64,000 nucleotides of DNA from Cystobasidiopsis lactophilus (GCA_001599975.1 BCIO01000001.1:1116001-1180000), one strand, 5' to 3'; shown: positions 32,464 to 44,554, counted from the first letter of the stretch. Made by a program: numbers and translations. Notes: a model not told the origin generated them from the sequence alone.

Positions 32464-33777
32464 ATGCCGCGACACGTTGTGATCGTTGGTGGCGGCATAT
32501 TTGGTGTTTGTTCTAGCCTGGCGGTTCTGCGTGACCCTGCGTTTCAACCCGGGACCGATTCAGTGACCCTGATTGAAGAGAGCGACATCGCAGCTGGGGC
32601 TTCAGGAAAGGCAGGAGGTTTCTTAGCAAAAGACTGGCATGGGAAGGCAACGAGCAGCCTGGCGGCGGCATCTTTCAAGCTTCACGAAGAGCTGGCTGCA
32701 GAATTAAATGGATCGACGGAGTACGGCTGGTCCAGAGTGTTCAGCGTCTCGGCCACGGCGAGGCAGCTGGCTCCATCCTCTGATCCGGACAACCTGCCGG
32801 AAGAGAACATTGCACTAGCAGGAACGGCAATGCGCCCACTTCCGCCAGAGCTGCAGCTGGGAGCCGAAGCGTGGTTGGACCGCACGCAGTCGCAACAAAA
32901 TCTCTCCACCGAAAGCACAACAGCTCAAGTCCACCCGCAGCTGTTCTGCCAGACCGTATTCAAGGCGGCGCGGGAATTGGGCCTGAAGTACATCCGTGGC
33001 AAACCGACCAAGCTCCACCGCCAAGGGTCGGCTCTATCGCAGATCGACGTGACGTCCTCCGAGGAACCGTTGATACAGCTCCCTATCACCGACTTGATCA
33101 TAGCTGCTGGGCCTTGGTCGGAGCGAGTGGCCAGCGCCCTTTTGCCCGACGTGGCGTGCCCGTCCATCACAAACTTGCCGGGCCACAGCATCATCTTTCA
33201 CCCGCAAAGTCCAGTACCCCTCGCAGCAGCATTTTGCACCATCAACGGATCTGGATCGTCCAGATCTTACACTGGTTCTCCTGAGCTTTTCGCCAGAACG
33301 TCGGGGCTAGTCTACCTCGCTGGCGAAAATGGCCAAGTGGAACTACCCAAATCTGTTGAAGATGTCGACGGGCTGTTGCGAGATGATTTGATAGCGAAGT
33401 TGGTGCTGTCAGCGGCTCAGCTCTCGACTTTGTTTGAAGTGAAGGAAGGCGGGGCCAAGATCGAGAGAGCGCAGCTATGCTTCAGGCCAACGACGTTGGG
33501 TATGCTCCTTCCTGAATGCTAAGTGTAGGAGCTGAAACAGCCGTAAATCAGACGGGGCTCCGATAATATCATTTCTGTGCCCTCACGTTATCTTGGCAAC
33601 TGGCGCTGGCCCTTGGGGCATTCTGTAGGTCCGAATCTTCCTAAGCTTCCCTATTTCTGACCGTTCGTCTGATATAGACTTGGTCCTGGTGGCGGCAAAG
33701 TGGTTAGCGAAATGCTGTTCCGAGGCGTGGCGGAATCGGCGGACATTTCCGGTCTTGGAGCTGGAAGATTTCTTTGA
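32464..33777 (+). CDS. DAO-family FAD-dependent oxidoreductase (Tda3-like)
   Basis: Exons 32464..33499, 33552..33624 and 33678..33777 give 402 aa. The FAD Rossmann motif sits at the very N-terminus (HVVIVGGGIFGVCSSL), with the acidic ribose-binding residue in VTLIEESDIAAGASGKAGGF. The C-terminal FAD contacts are RPTTLDGAPIISF and ATGAGPWGILLGPGGGK. This layout fits the D-amino-acid-oxidase/glycine-oxidase clan and the fungal Tda3/YHR009C type. The substrate is unknown. It starts 133 bases from the divergent CBS gene, so the two share a promoter region. Confidence 0.85.
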
Positions 33778-33924
33778 AAGGAAGCCTTATTCTTACACCA
33801 GTGTCTACTCTACAACTTGTATAAATTTATCCAGCCTGGCCCCAATGCTACCGCCGCCGTCGCCGCCGCCGAGACCGCTGGTGCACATTGCAGATGTCCT
33901 GGAACTCGTTTCAGCGTTTTCTGA

Positions 33925-35175
33925 TTACTCGCCAGCGCGAGCACTACTCACAGACCGACGCTGCGCAAAGTCCTCGTAAAGCCCTCGCCATAGATCTCTT
34001 GCTGTGCAATCTAAACCTTGTCCTTTGGCGACACAACTGGGTTGATTCTCCTCCATGATTCCGGCTGAAGCTGGTAGCCAGGGTTTCGGGACCGGCCAGT
34101 CGGAGAAATGCAAGTACTTGGCTTCGTTGAAAGCTTGGATAGGATCCCATTCAGACGAGCTGCCAAGATACTGAGAATGGTCCTCGCGCCGGAATTCGCC
34201 TGAGAGCAGGTCGTAGGGGCGATGCGGGAGGATCAGGGCTTGGTCGGCAAAGAGAATGTTCATGATCTCCATGTCTGCCAAGACGTCAGATTGTACAGCG
34301 ATTGGGCAGAGAAACCTCGCTGACCGTATTCGTCTCGCTCGGCCTTGCTGATCTCGTCTAGGATGCGCTGGAACTCCGCTGCGCTTGGTTGAACCAGCAT
34401 GAGTTGTGACGATAGGATTTTTTCGGATGGATAAAGCCAGTACGCCCGTGGCATCGCGACAGGGCTTGGTGGCAGCAGGAACAATTCATCCATGAGGCGA
34501 AGGATCGTGGAGTCGGAGTCGACGTTGAGGACGCGGCCGTAGTCGGTCTGGTTGAACGCGAGAAGCTTTGTGTAGCTTTCTGCCCAGGTAGCTGTGCTTT
34601 CAAGCTGAGTTGCCGTTCGCGCAAGGAGCAACGGAACACTCACAGTCGCCCACTGACCGACTCTGCACAGATATCGGCCGCAGTTTCACCCCGTACGAAT
34701 CCCTAGCCTTTATCAAGAGCCTCTCGTCGTCACTGAACCCTGTGGTGGCCCGGACGTCGGACATCATCTCATGCGGGAAAAGCATGACTTTGTCGGCCCT
34801 CGTGCCCAACGCGTGTAGCCGCTCAAAGATCATGACCGAGTTGCAGAGGTAGGCTGAATTCGTCACGTATTGCGTGTAGGCGAAGCGTGACCAGTCGACC
34901 TCGGAAGAGACATCCTTCTCTTCTGGGTTTTGCGCAGTGGCGACCAAGGATTGCAACTCTTGAACGGTGACGCCTTGCCCATAAGCGTAGAGTGAGAGGA
35001 CAGCAAGGCAGACGCAAAGCAGAAGGCATGTCACTGCCAGAGCTGGGTTGGAGGGCGAACGGGTCGTTCTGTAGTGCATGCCGTCCTTCTCTTCATTTTG
35101 ATCTTTCAAAGGCCTGTAGTCGTCCGGATGGCTTGCCGACAGCGGCCACACCGACTTCCATTGCGAACTGGCCAT
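33925..35175 (-). CDS. GT8-like type II Golgi glycosyltransferase, copy 1
   Basis: Exons 35175..34644, 34591..34325 and 34274..33925 give 382 aa. A short cytosolic tail precedes one signal-anchor (ALAVTCLLLCVCLAVLSLYAYG). The luminal domain has DWSRFAYTQYVTNSAYLCN, STWAESYTKLLAFNQTDY, the metal-binding DxD in VLNVDSDSTIL, VAMPRAYWL, ADQALILPHRPYDLLSGEFR and the C-terminal KYLHFSDWPVPKPW. This pattern fits fungal GT8 / glucose N-acetyltransferase-like enzymes that extend cell-wall glycans. It is paralogous to the next gene upstream, on the same strand. Confidence 0.85.
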
Positions 35176-35912
35176 GTCGTTTCTGGCAGAGGGCAGAGAA
35201 GGCCAAGTGCTTTGCAAAGGCGCCAGGCACAAAAGGCTTCGGCTGCCTTCTTGGGACGCGAAAAGCAAAGTGGCTGTGGAGGAGCACAGGCGGAGGCTGT
35301 GTTGAAGGCAATAGACAGAAATAAACAAAAGACGCGCTCTCGCCGTAAGGCATGCACACCTCATCAAAACGGTCGGGCCAAGATCTGCAAAACTCTCGAG
35401 TGCCCGCCCGTACGCGCATTTTGTACGCGCTGTATAGTTACAGCAAACCACTACCGATGAGAAATGCTGCATCGTGGTATGAGGCACTGGAGCGGGACGG
35501 AATCACGTCGAGCAAGGTCGACGGACCTCCAGTCGCCGCGAAGGCGCAGGGCTCATTTAGAATGCCCTAGCGCTGACCCGTCTGGGCAGACGCCAAGCCG
35601 GCTCTCTCTTCTCAAAGAACATCAATATCGACGCGCACAAGCAAGAACATGATGGTTCGGGAGCAACCTCGTCGCTGCGAGGCTCGAGCGCTTCAAATAG
35701 CCACTTCTTTTCTTGGACAAGCAACAACGCAGACAGCTTTAAATACGTTTGCACATGCCTTTACAAACAGCCGTAGCGCCAATATCGCCTCCGTAACGAG
35801 GTCGGACCCAGACCTCGTTGCCACCGTCAGTCACGCTACCGCGTCCTCGGAAAGCCACCGCTTGCTTGTGCCCAAGAACCTGGCGCCACAGACCCGCTGC
35901 AGAGCTTCAAGG
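35176..35912. promoter_or_regulatory. spacer between the tandem glycosyltransferase genes, 737 bp
   Basis: This stretch holds the promoter of copy 1 and the 3' flank of copy 2. Overlapping frames on both strands have no domain. Confidence 0.4.
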
Positions 35913-37179
35913 TCAGTTGTGGCGCCTCGCGAAGGCGGAAGAGCCACGCACTTTTCGCCGTGCAGCAAACTCCGTGTAGAAGCTGTTCCAAAGAATCCGG
36001 TCCTTGCAGTCTTCGCGCCCATCTTGATCAGTTACACAGTCTGGCTGGTGGATCTCTCGCTCTTTAACAGACGGGAGCCATGGCTTCGGAACTGGCGATG
36101 GCAATAGGTAAGTTGTGCTCACAGGCCACCCTGCAATCGAAGACAGACCTGGCCAGTCGGAGAAGTGGAGTAGGTGCGCTTCATTGAACACTTGCACAAG
36201 ATCCCAGTGTTCGGATTCGCTGCCCAGGTATTCGGAGTGGCTGCTGCGCCGAAACTCGCCAGTGAGCAAGCCCCAGCCGCGATGTGGCAAAACCATCGCT
36301 TGATCCCCAAACAGGTCGTTGGTGATATCCATATCGAAGTCTTGTGGGCCAGCTGTCTCCATCTTTTGTTGGATTCGCTCAAACTGCGCCGCGCTTGGCT
36401 CGATGAGCATGAGGTGGCCGGCCAGGATCTTGTTGTCGGGCAAAAGCCAGTAAGCGCGCGGCATTGCGACTGGGCAGCTAGGAGGACCGAGGAAGAGAGA
36501 GTCCATGCTTTGAAGCAGAGTGGCGTCCGAGTCCAAAGCGAGGACGCGGTCATATTGGGTTTGGTTGAACGCCAGCAGCTTGGTCAAAGAATCTCTAAAG
36601 GGGTCCAACGTATTAGACAAGCACAATTCACCAGGTAGGCAAGGACCTACGCCCAGGTCGCTGGACGAACTGTCAGTGAGGTCACCCCGTGGCTCTTTAG
36701 AGAAAACGCAGCGGACGATCCGGAATGTCCTTGTGCCTGACTTCGACGGACACAAGCTTCGCTCCATACAGATCTTGGGCCTTCTTCAATAGACGACCGT
36801 CGTTTGAATGATCCGAAAGGCTCATCTGCTCTGGATACAGGATGACCCGGTCGGCTTTCGTCCCCAAGGCTGCCAGCCTTTCGACCATCATGACGGCGTT
36901 GCAGAGATACGCTGAATTGGTAGCATAAAACATATAGGCGAACCGACTCCAGTCTGTGGCCGGCTCTAAAAGCCCAGGCGCTGGTGAGGGTGGCGCTTCA
37001 GGCGTGGGCGCGGCTTGAGGGACCCAGCCAGAGCGAGGCTGGATGAACGCGAAAGTAGCAAAAATAAGGAGAGAAAGTGAAACGAGCCCGGCTACGAGGA
37101 CGTGGCGAGGTTTGGAAGCAGAGTCTGCCGCTGGTCCATGAACTGGGAGTGGGTCCAGGGCATGGTATCGAAACGTCAT
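35913..37179 (-). CDS. GT8-like type II Golgi glycosyltransferase, copy 2
   Basis: Exons 37179..36717, 36669..36651, 36594..36149 and 36091..35913 give 368 aa. Domain order matches copy 1: signal-anchor (VLVAGLVSLSLLIFATFAFI), Pro-rich stem, DWSRFAYMFYATNSAYLCN, TWADSLTKLLAFNQTQYDR, DxD in LALDSDATLL, VAMPRAYWLLP, GDQAMVLPHRGWGLLTGEFR and HFSDWPVPKPW. Exon 2 is only 19 nt. The last intron (36092-36148) is 57 nt, lacks stops and is a multiple of three, so its retention would add 19 residues; copy 1 shows the spliced form is the conserved one. Confidence 0.85.
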
Positions 37180-37794
37180 TGCTACAAGAGGTACTGGTAG
37201 TCAAACTGAAAGGCTTTTGTGGAGGTCGATGGAGAACACGCTCTGAGGCTACTGGGAACTGAATAGACGAGTGCCGAAGTCGTCCAGTCTCAGGTGCAGA
37301 GGAAGGCGTACCCATCGAAAATGGCGGCGAGGAGGTGACGTCTTGGCAGAACCAAATGACAGTATATGGTTTGACTGGCAGGCGCAGAGAATCAAAGCGC
37401 ACAGGCTGCACGACAGCGAGCGACACGAGGGCAGCGAGAGTACGATGGCACAGGATGCCGCGGCGCTTCTTCCGATGGGGACATTTCGAAACCAAGTTTC
37501 AAGGAGGGCTCGGGCAGCCGTCGCAGGTAAAGGCGAGCAAGTCTTGGAGAGCAAAGAGCAACAAGCGAATGCTCAACCAGGCCACACATCTCCACCCGTG
37601 AGGCCAATCCCAGCATTCAAAGTCTTGAAGGGGCCCACTAAGCACCATTTACTGAAGCAAAGGCAAACCAACAGTGAGGCAGACATGGCGGAGCGCGGCG
37701 AAGGGTCGTTGCCAGCGACTCCCTTTCCGGGTCAGCCAACATCTCGGCCACTGGTCTCGCTTTTCGCCCTTGATTTGAAGCTGCAAGAGTCGCC
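37180..37794. promoter_or_regulatory. divergent promoter region, 615 bp
   Basis: This stretch lies between copy 2 (minus) and the zinc-knuckle gene (plus). A 175-codon open frame crosses it but shows no domain and no support. Confidence 0.4.
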
Positions 37795-38677
37795 ATGAGT
37801 CGCAAGGCCACGTACATGCTCGAAGGCAGGAGCCAAAGCGACATTCGAGGGGGAAGCAGCGGCATTCGAGGCAAGGGGCCGGTCCACACCAAGGCCCGCG
37901 CCACGCCGGACACGGTGTGCCAGAAATGCCAGCAGAAGGGCCACTTCTTGTTCGAGTGCGTGCATCCTTGGCCTTTGGAAGCCGGACTGGAGGCTGACTT
38001 GCTGCTTGGAACGCAGATGCAAAAATGACAGAGTTTGTGCGTCGTCCTTTGCCTTTGCACCGTCCTGTTGCTTACATGCCAAGTGTGCGTACAGACAAGC
38101 CAAGGCCGACTAGGTGGGTGGCAGCGTACACCATCAGGTCGCTCTCGATTTCTCATATCAGAGGCCCTTGGTCCACAGAACTCAGCAGCTGCTGAACCCC
38201 AAGAAGAAGCCAAAGCTGCTTGGCGATACAATGACTGCACCCGAGAAGTAGGTCTCATGCTCATTATCGAACTCAGTAGGCCAAGTGCTCAAATATGGCG
38301 GTGCGCCAATAGAGCTGGGACGGCCGACAAGATTCTCTCTGAGAAGTCCAAGAAGCGGGGTCAATCCAGGTTCGTCCTCGCTATACATTCTGGAACATTC
38401 TTGCGGTTGCTCATTTGGTGCTTGTTCGGCGTTCAGCTCTTCCAGCTCGTCGAGCGACTCCGACTCGGACAGCGACAGCGACAGCTCATCTTCTTCAGGC
38501 AGCGAATCCGAGTCCGAGGACTCTGACAGAGGCAAGAAGGCGGCCGACAAAGGCAAGGGTCGGGCACCACGAAGCCGTTCGCGTTCTCCTAGGCGCCGCG
38601 ACTCTCGCTCGCCGCCACCGCGCCGCCGCGATTCCCCCTCGCCACCTCGCCGCCGGGCAATAAGAGACGATGATTGA
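37795..38677 (+). CDS. zinc-knuckle (CCHC) protein with SR-like tail, ZCCHC10 type
   Basis: The first exon (37795..37959) encodes a CCHC knuckle, CQKCQQKGHFLFEC. Downstream exons are about 38095..38113, 38179..38247, 38313..38369 and 38437..38677. They encode KPRPTRTQQLLNPKKKPKL, AGTADKILSEKSKKRGQ, a SDSDSDSDSSSSSGSESESE acidic-serine run and an Arg-Ser tail (RSRSRSPRRRDSR). The C-x2-C-x4-H-x4-C spacing and the RTQQLLNPK block fit the small nuclear zinc-knuckle family that includes human ZCCHC10. The RS-like tail suggests contact with splicing factors. The join between exons 1 and 2 is unresolved: no standard GT-AG pair keeps both the last Cys and the downstream frame. Confidence 0.7.
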
Positions 38678-38839
38678 AATACGCCAAGTTTTCGTTTCTT
38701 ATGAACGTTTCATGCTATGTGATGAGATGGAATACGGGATGTGCTGCTTGCGATGTACAAATTCTATTAGCTGAGAGGGTTTGGTTCTTTGGGAACATGC
38801 AAATGTGAAAGGAAAGCCATTTTCCAACAGACAGGTCTC

Positions 38840-41557
38840 TTAGGTGCCTCCGCCAGCTGTTTAATATGGTTTAGAGATCGACTCGGCGACGAGTAATGAA
38901 GGTGGCACTCACAGCGCTCCACGGGTATCCGCTTCTTGGAGGTCTCGGCGGCTTCGACGTCGCTGACGACCTTGGTGAAGGCGCTCTCGAGCTGCAGCTC
39001 CTTGAAGCCGGCGACCGCGTTCAAGAATTGGGGGAACTCGATCCGGTTCTTCTCGGCGGTGGCGAGACTGCGGAACACGGACCGAACCTTTTCCTGTAGT
39101 CCCAAATGCAGTTGGAGCAACCATGATCGCTCGAAGAAGTCATTGGCACCAACCTTGGACACGTCCTGGTAGCCCACTCGTCGCATGGCAGCGGCCAAGT
39201 CCTTCTCGCTGATCTTGCCGTCGTTGTCAACGTCGATCGCAGCGAAAGTCTTTTGCAGCTTCTCAAGCTCTTCATGCGAGAAGATGGCCCGCGAGGTCTG
39301 TTGGTGGCCCAAAGAGAACTTGTGGGACTCGCCGGATCGGACTGCATAATCGCAGTGTGGGCTCATGCACTAATCGGGGAGACTTGAAGACGAACCTTGC
39401 TTCAAAGTGAGTTGTTGAAGATCTTCCGGCACTGTGCACCAAAAAAGTCATCAAAAGCGCCATAAACTGGCTTCGGAGGAGACATCGCGCACGGCCCATG
39501 CTCTTGAGGAATTGCTGAGCGTCGGCGAACTCCGCCTTGCACCGTTTCTTGTCCCAGCCGAGCTCTTGTTGCATGATGTCGATGATCCTCGGCAAGGCTT
39601 CCAGAGCTGCTTGGGCGTTCAAAAAGGCCAACCGGGTTCGGCGGGCGATGATGTCGGTGGCGGTGGCGGCCAGCTCGCGAGAAACGGCGTAGCGAACTTC
39701 GGCCTCGATGTAAGGGTAGGACGGGTCGATCTTGATGCCGTGCACTGGCCAGCGCTTGTCCGTCGACTTGGCCATCGAGCAAACGACCCACGCCAACGAG
39801 CCGTAGTTCTCGGCCAAATGTTGCGCCACGTCTGTAGGTCATCATTTGAGTCTCATCCGCAGATCAAAGGAAGAAGCGCCCACGCACCTGTTTCCAGCCC
39901 AAACTGCTGAATGAGGGAGACGAAGAGGTTGGGGTACCAGCCGTGAGCTCCGAGCAGCCTGAGCTTTTCCGTCACGCAAGGCCCTTGGACGCGGTCCTCG
40001 AGCTGGAACTCCTTGATGGCAGCATCGACCGACTCTTGCGCCATGGCCCGGTAGGTGGTCCACTTTCCGCCGGCGATGGTGAGCAAGCCCGAGTCAGACA
40101 CGTTGATGAGGTGGTTGCGGACCAAAGCCTCGCTGTTCTTGGCCTTGGGGTTCTTCACCAGTGGGCGAATGCCGGACCAGGCGGACAAGACGTCGCCTCT
40201 CCGGACCTTGATGTCGCTCGAGAGGTAGTTCTTGACCTCGCCCAAGATCCATTGAATCTCCTCCTCCTTTGGCAGCGGGTGCTGGGGCACGTCCGAGCAG
40301 GCCGAGTCGGTCGTTCCGGCGATGGCGTTGCCTTGCCACGGGAGAAAGAAGATGACACGGCCATCAGAGGTAGCAGGGTCCAACAAGCCCATAGAGCCAG
40401 GGGAGTAGTATTTGGGAAGAGTGATGTGGACGCCTGAAGAAGGCGCCACGATAGCCGGGGTGGACGGGTCGTCCATTTTTCGAATGCCGTCTGTGAAAGG
40501 GCCGGTGGCATTGATGACGCCCTTGGTCTTGACGTTCCACTCCTCGCCCGTGAACCGGTCTTTAACCCGCACGCCGCAAATGCGCTCCTGCCCTTGCTCA
40601 TCTGGCTTCTTGAGCAGCTGAACAACCTCAATGTGATTGAGTGCCACGGCACCGTGGTGGATGGCCGTCATGATGAGGCCCATGTTCATCCGCGAGTCGT
40701 TGTGCTGCCCATCGTAGTAAACAATCGACCCGACGAGTCCTTGCGATTTGAGCATGGGGAACTGCTGAATCGATTTGCCTTTGGACATGATGTACGAGGA
40801 CTCCATGTTTTCAGCGCCCGCCAGAACGTCGTACACTTTCTGTAAGCTCTCAAAAACTCGGTGAATCTTTTCCAAAATCAAGATTAGGAATGAAGGAGCT
40901 CACGCAACCAAACCAGTAATACGGCAGCTTCCACCAGGTGTAGATGGGCAGCATGATGGGCAAATGGGAGGACAGGTGCGGAGCAATGTGCAAAAAGGTG
41001 CGGCGCTCGTGCAGTGCCTCCTTGACGAGCTTCCACTGCTCGTAATCCAACTCCATGATGGCCTTTTGCAAATAGCGCACACCTTTGATTGTGGAATGAG
41101 CACCGAGCAAGTGGCTCAGAGAAAAGGAGGGCAACGCACCGCCATGGACGAGTTTGGTGGATTTGGACGAGGTGCCTGCTGCAAAGTCGTCCCTGTCGAC
41201 CAAGGCGACGCGCAGGCCTCTTGAAGCAGCATCCAACGCAACACCAGCCCCGGTAGCCCCTCCGCCAATCACGAACAGGTCGTACTCGCCAGGTTCTTCG
41301 CCCGACGCCGGCCTGGCCACAGCGTCAAATCTGGCCGTGGAGACGTCGGACAGGACAGCAGGCAGTGATTTGGACTCTTTCAAAGCAGCCACCAGCTCGG
41401 TTCTGGACGGCGGCGTCCACAAATTAGGGGAAGCAGGAGCGGCAGGAGGAATTTCCTCGGTGCTCAGGACCGTCTTGCGAGAGCTGAACGCGACCGCGCC
41501 GGCGCCCAGAGCGGTTGCCCCAGCCAGCAGGCGGCCGACGCCAATCCTTGCAGCCAT
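38840..41557 (-). CDS. GUT2: mitochondrial FAD-linked glycerol-3-phosphate dehydrogenase with EF-hand tail
   Basis: Eight exons (41557..41140, 41082..40904, 40839..39888, 39831..39493, 39431..39396, 39341..39154, 39093..38913, 38856..38840) give 769 aa. A cleavable mitochondrial presequence (MAARIGVGRLLAGATALG) precedes the FAD motif DLFVIGGGATGAGVALDAASRG, then DRDDFAAGTSSKSTKLVHGG, PYYWFGCKVYDVLAG, YYDGQHNDSRMN, NATGPFTDGIRKM and IAGGKWTTYRAM. It passes electrons from glycerol-3-phosphate to ubiquinone at the inner membrane. The tail (from about residue 640) has an EF-hand loop, DVDNDGKISEKDL, and a second weaker unit; it ends RSGGGT. Yeast Gut2 lacks this tail, while animal GPD2 has it. 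Confidence 0.94.
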
Positions 41558-41725
41558 TCACTGTCGACTGCTCATCGACAACGTTGTTCCCGGAACGATG
41601 AGCCGGACCGACATCATGTCACGAGTTCTTCAATTGCGCGCCCAAAAGCAGCGATAAGCTCTTTGGCCTGGCCGACGACGATCTGCATAGATCCTACTGG
41701 CTATGGAGCTCAAGAGAGAGGCGTT

Positions 41726-44016
41726 ATGATAGGACCGAGAGACAGCACGCCCAGGTTCAGCTCGAAAAGCAGGCCGGTGTCGTCCATCAGCACCAATGTT
41801 GCCCGAGGCGAATCGATTGCGCCTGCACCGCGGACGCCAGCGGCTAGCCCGGAGCTGGACCACTCCGAGGACAACAGCGAGGACCTGGTAGAGCCAGAGC
41901 TGGCCGTGCGATACAGGGTGCGTCGCTGCCGATAGGTCTGCCAAGTCCTCGGTTACTGATAACGCTGCTTGGATCCGGCCAGGTCGCCTCGTCCGCCCAA
42001 ACCGTGCCCAATGCTGTGAGTGGAAGCCCAGCAGCCTGTAGGCGGCCGCTCAAGCTGAGTATTGGCGAACTCGAACAGGACGATTTGCTGTTACCGCATG
42101 GCATCAGCGATTTCACCTTTGTGCCCGGCGGCCTCTTGGGCAAGGGCAAGTTCTCTGCCGTCTATGTGGCTGTCAAAGGGGACCAACAGGTGAGTTTCCA
42201 AGCACCCGCCCTGACCAAGCGACCCGGGCTGAGACCCAAGTGATTTGCAAAAGTTCGCCATCAAACACACGCCGCTCTTCTCCCACCACCCCTTGATAGC
42301 CTCCCGCCTGCTCCGCGAGCCCACAATCTTGGCCCAGTTGCCGTCCCACCCGAATCTCGTCAAGGTCTTCGAGACCATCCGCACCCAGGGCCACTTCTAC
42401 CTCGTCGAGGAGTTCTTGGACGGCTACATGTCTCTCGAAGACCTCGTGCGCACCTACCCCAACGAAACGTTACCGGACGACAAGGCGTTCTTCGTCCTGT
42501 CCCAGCTGGTCGAGGTCGTCCGCAACGCCTTGCATCGCCCTATCTTTGTCTGCCATCGGGACATCAAGCCCGAGAACCTGCTCGTCCACCCCCTCACCTT
42601 CCACGTCGTCCTCATCGACTTTGGCCTCGCCACTCACTTTTCGGAGCGGGAACCCAAGCTCACCACTTGCTGCGGCAGCCCGGCCTTTCATTCGCCAGAG
42701 CTCTATCTCAGCTTGAAGAGCGCGCCCGGCGCCATCAAGTACTGGGTACGGTGGCATGCTCACTCAGATCAAAAATTAGTTGTCTGATCCCGTTGCCTTC
42801 ACTGCTGACAGGGCCCAGAGGTCGACGCCTGGTGCATCGGCGTCACCGTGCTGCGTTGTCTCACCTCGAAACGCTGCCCGCTCGGCACCTCGCACTCTTC
42901 AGTCCGCCACATGAGCGACAAGGTGGTCGACGCCTTGCTCACCATTCAAAACCCGGACCTCCGCTCGCGGCTCGCCGGCCTGCTGGACATGAACCCGGAA
43001 GTCCGCATGCGCAACTTGAAAGAATACCAGCATACACCCAGCATCTATACCCCTCCCAAGCTCTCCTCCAAGCACAATCACCGCCACCATGAATTCAAGA
43101 GCACCACCTTCATCCCCGCCCCGCCGAAGCATCGGCTCAGCTTCTTCTTGGAGTCGCCGGCAGCGGCTTCCATTTCCCGCTCCCTGTCCCGGCTCAGCTT
43201 GGCCAGTGACCCCAATGAGGGCCGCTCCAGAAGCCAGTCCACGGGGCCCCTCTCGCCCGACGATTCGTCCGCGTTCGAGCTCCGGCTCAACAACCCGGAC
43301 GGCCACACGTTCTTACGCGCCGTTTCGTTTTTGAAGTACTCTCTCCGCTGTTCTGGCATCCTGTATCATGTTTGGCCTGCAAAGTGAGTCCAACCCTTCC
43401 CGGCTTGCCATTGGCCTGGAGCAACATAATTGAGCATTGGGCGTTGCGCAGTCACGTCGCATTCTCGGCCGCTACCACGCCTTTGATATCCATGCATCAA
43501 GACCCTTTTGCATTTACCCCTTTCGAGCGCCTGCCGCGGGCCTCGCGCATCTACCTCCGCTGCGTCCTCACCTACCCGCCGGACACCGGCCTCCTGTCCG
43601 CCTTTCGCCCGCCGCTCCTGCGCACCACGTCCGCCTTGCCGGCTCGGTCCTCGTCCACTCCTCGTCCGGCTGCGAGCAACTCCAAACAAGAGAAGGTGCA
43701 CCGCTGCTTGGCGTTCTGGCTGTCCATCTCAGCCGAGCTGCTCGTCGAAGAAACGCCGGGCAAAGTCTTGGTCCGCCTCTCCGACGCCAAGGCCATGCCG
43801 CACGTCCGCAAGGCGTTTGGCATCGAGAGTCCGGTGGCTTCCCCAGCAACGTTGCCGTCCGACGCCCCGGTCGCCATTCCGGAAGAGCGGGAGCGTGGTC
43901 GCCGAACCGAAGCGCGGCCGCTCTTGAGCTCTGGCGAAACTCTGGAGGAACGGAATGGCGGCAAGAGCCAGGAAGATGCACCAGTCCATCATCATTATCC
44001 CGTCGCCGCCTTCTAG
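41726..44016 (+). CDS. serine/threonine protein kinase with long C-terminal region
   Basis: Exons 41726..41917, 41983..42189, 42254..42745, 42812..43383 and 43452..44016 give 675 aa. Catalytic landmarks: Gly-loop LLGKGKFSAVYVA (about 115-127), Lys in FAIKHT (~137), HRDIKPENLL (~234), DFG in IDFGLATHF (~255), activation loop CCGSPAFHSPELY and DAWCIGVTVLR. The kinase seems active. A 300-residue C-terminal part has Ser/Pro stretches and a SLKYSL/HPxFxF-like folded segment (LAFWLSISAELLVEE, RLSDAKAM) that may be a substrate-docking domain. The subfamily is unclear; a fungal-specific stress or nutrient kinase is likely. The ATG at 41726 is the first in frame after the preceding stop. Confidence 0.85.
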
Positions 44017-44554
44017 GCCGGCCCGCCAACATTTCTCGCCACCCGAATTTATCTTTGCAAAAACACCCAGCCTCAGCATCCCTCCGCATCCTGCAAACTT
44101 TTGTCTATCTCAGCATCTGCGACGGCTCAGTCTAGACTTGTGACCAGCAAAAAACGAACGGGCGTATCGAAAACGTTGGCTTCTGATGGCCCGTTGCTTT
44201 AGATTCTTGTCGTGACAGCGATGGACTCTTTCCCACTTGTGTTTGTTTAACTTGGCATTCTTCTGCAACACCCCTGCATGCATACAGACCGATCTTGAGG
44301 AAGAAACGTTCATCCGCCGGCGTGGCGCATTCAAGTCGCTCTTTGTCGCTGTGCGCCAATTTGGAGGAACCAATCCTGTCCATCCGTCTGCCTCTTCTAT
44401 TCATCACATTATAGAGAATAACTTAAAGGCCCAAAAATGTGGCCCGAGGGGCTTGTGGCGATTTGCCTCCTGTCGACATTTTTGATGGCCGGCGCTCCCA
44501 GCCTGGCTCCTATAGCAGCGACCAACGCTTCGCTGCGCTCGTTGCGCTGGCTTG
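44017..44554. other. intergenic, 538 bp
   Basis: This stretch holds the 3' flank of the kinase gene and the promoter of the membrane-protein gene. An alternative ATG at 44437 begins a signal-peptide-like frame (WPEGLVAICLLSTFLMAG) that does not join the downstream frame without an intron I could identify. Confidence 0.4.

Noticed and set aside
37271-37798. 175-codon plus-strand frame in the promoter region
   Set aside because: It has no domain and overlaps the divergent promoter and the true start at 37795; low-complexity content explains the open frame.
44110-44407. Minus-strand frames after the kinase gene
   Set aside because: They are short, domain-free and mostly non-ATG, and lie in a probable 3'UTR and promoter.
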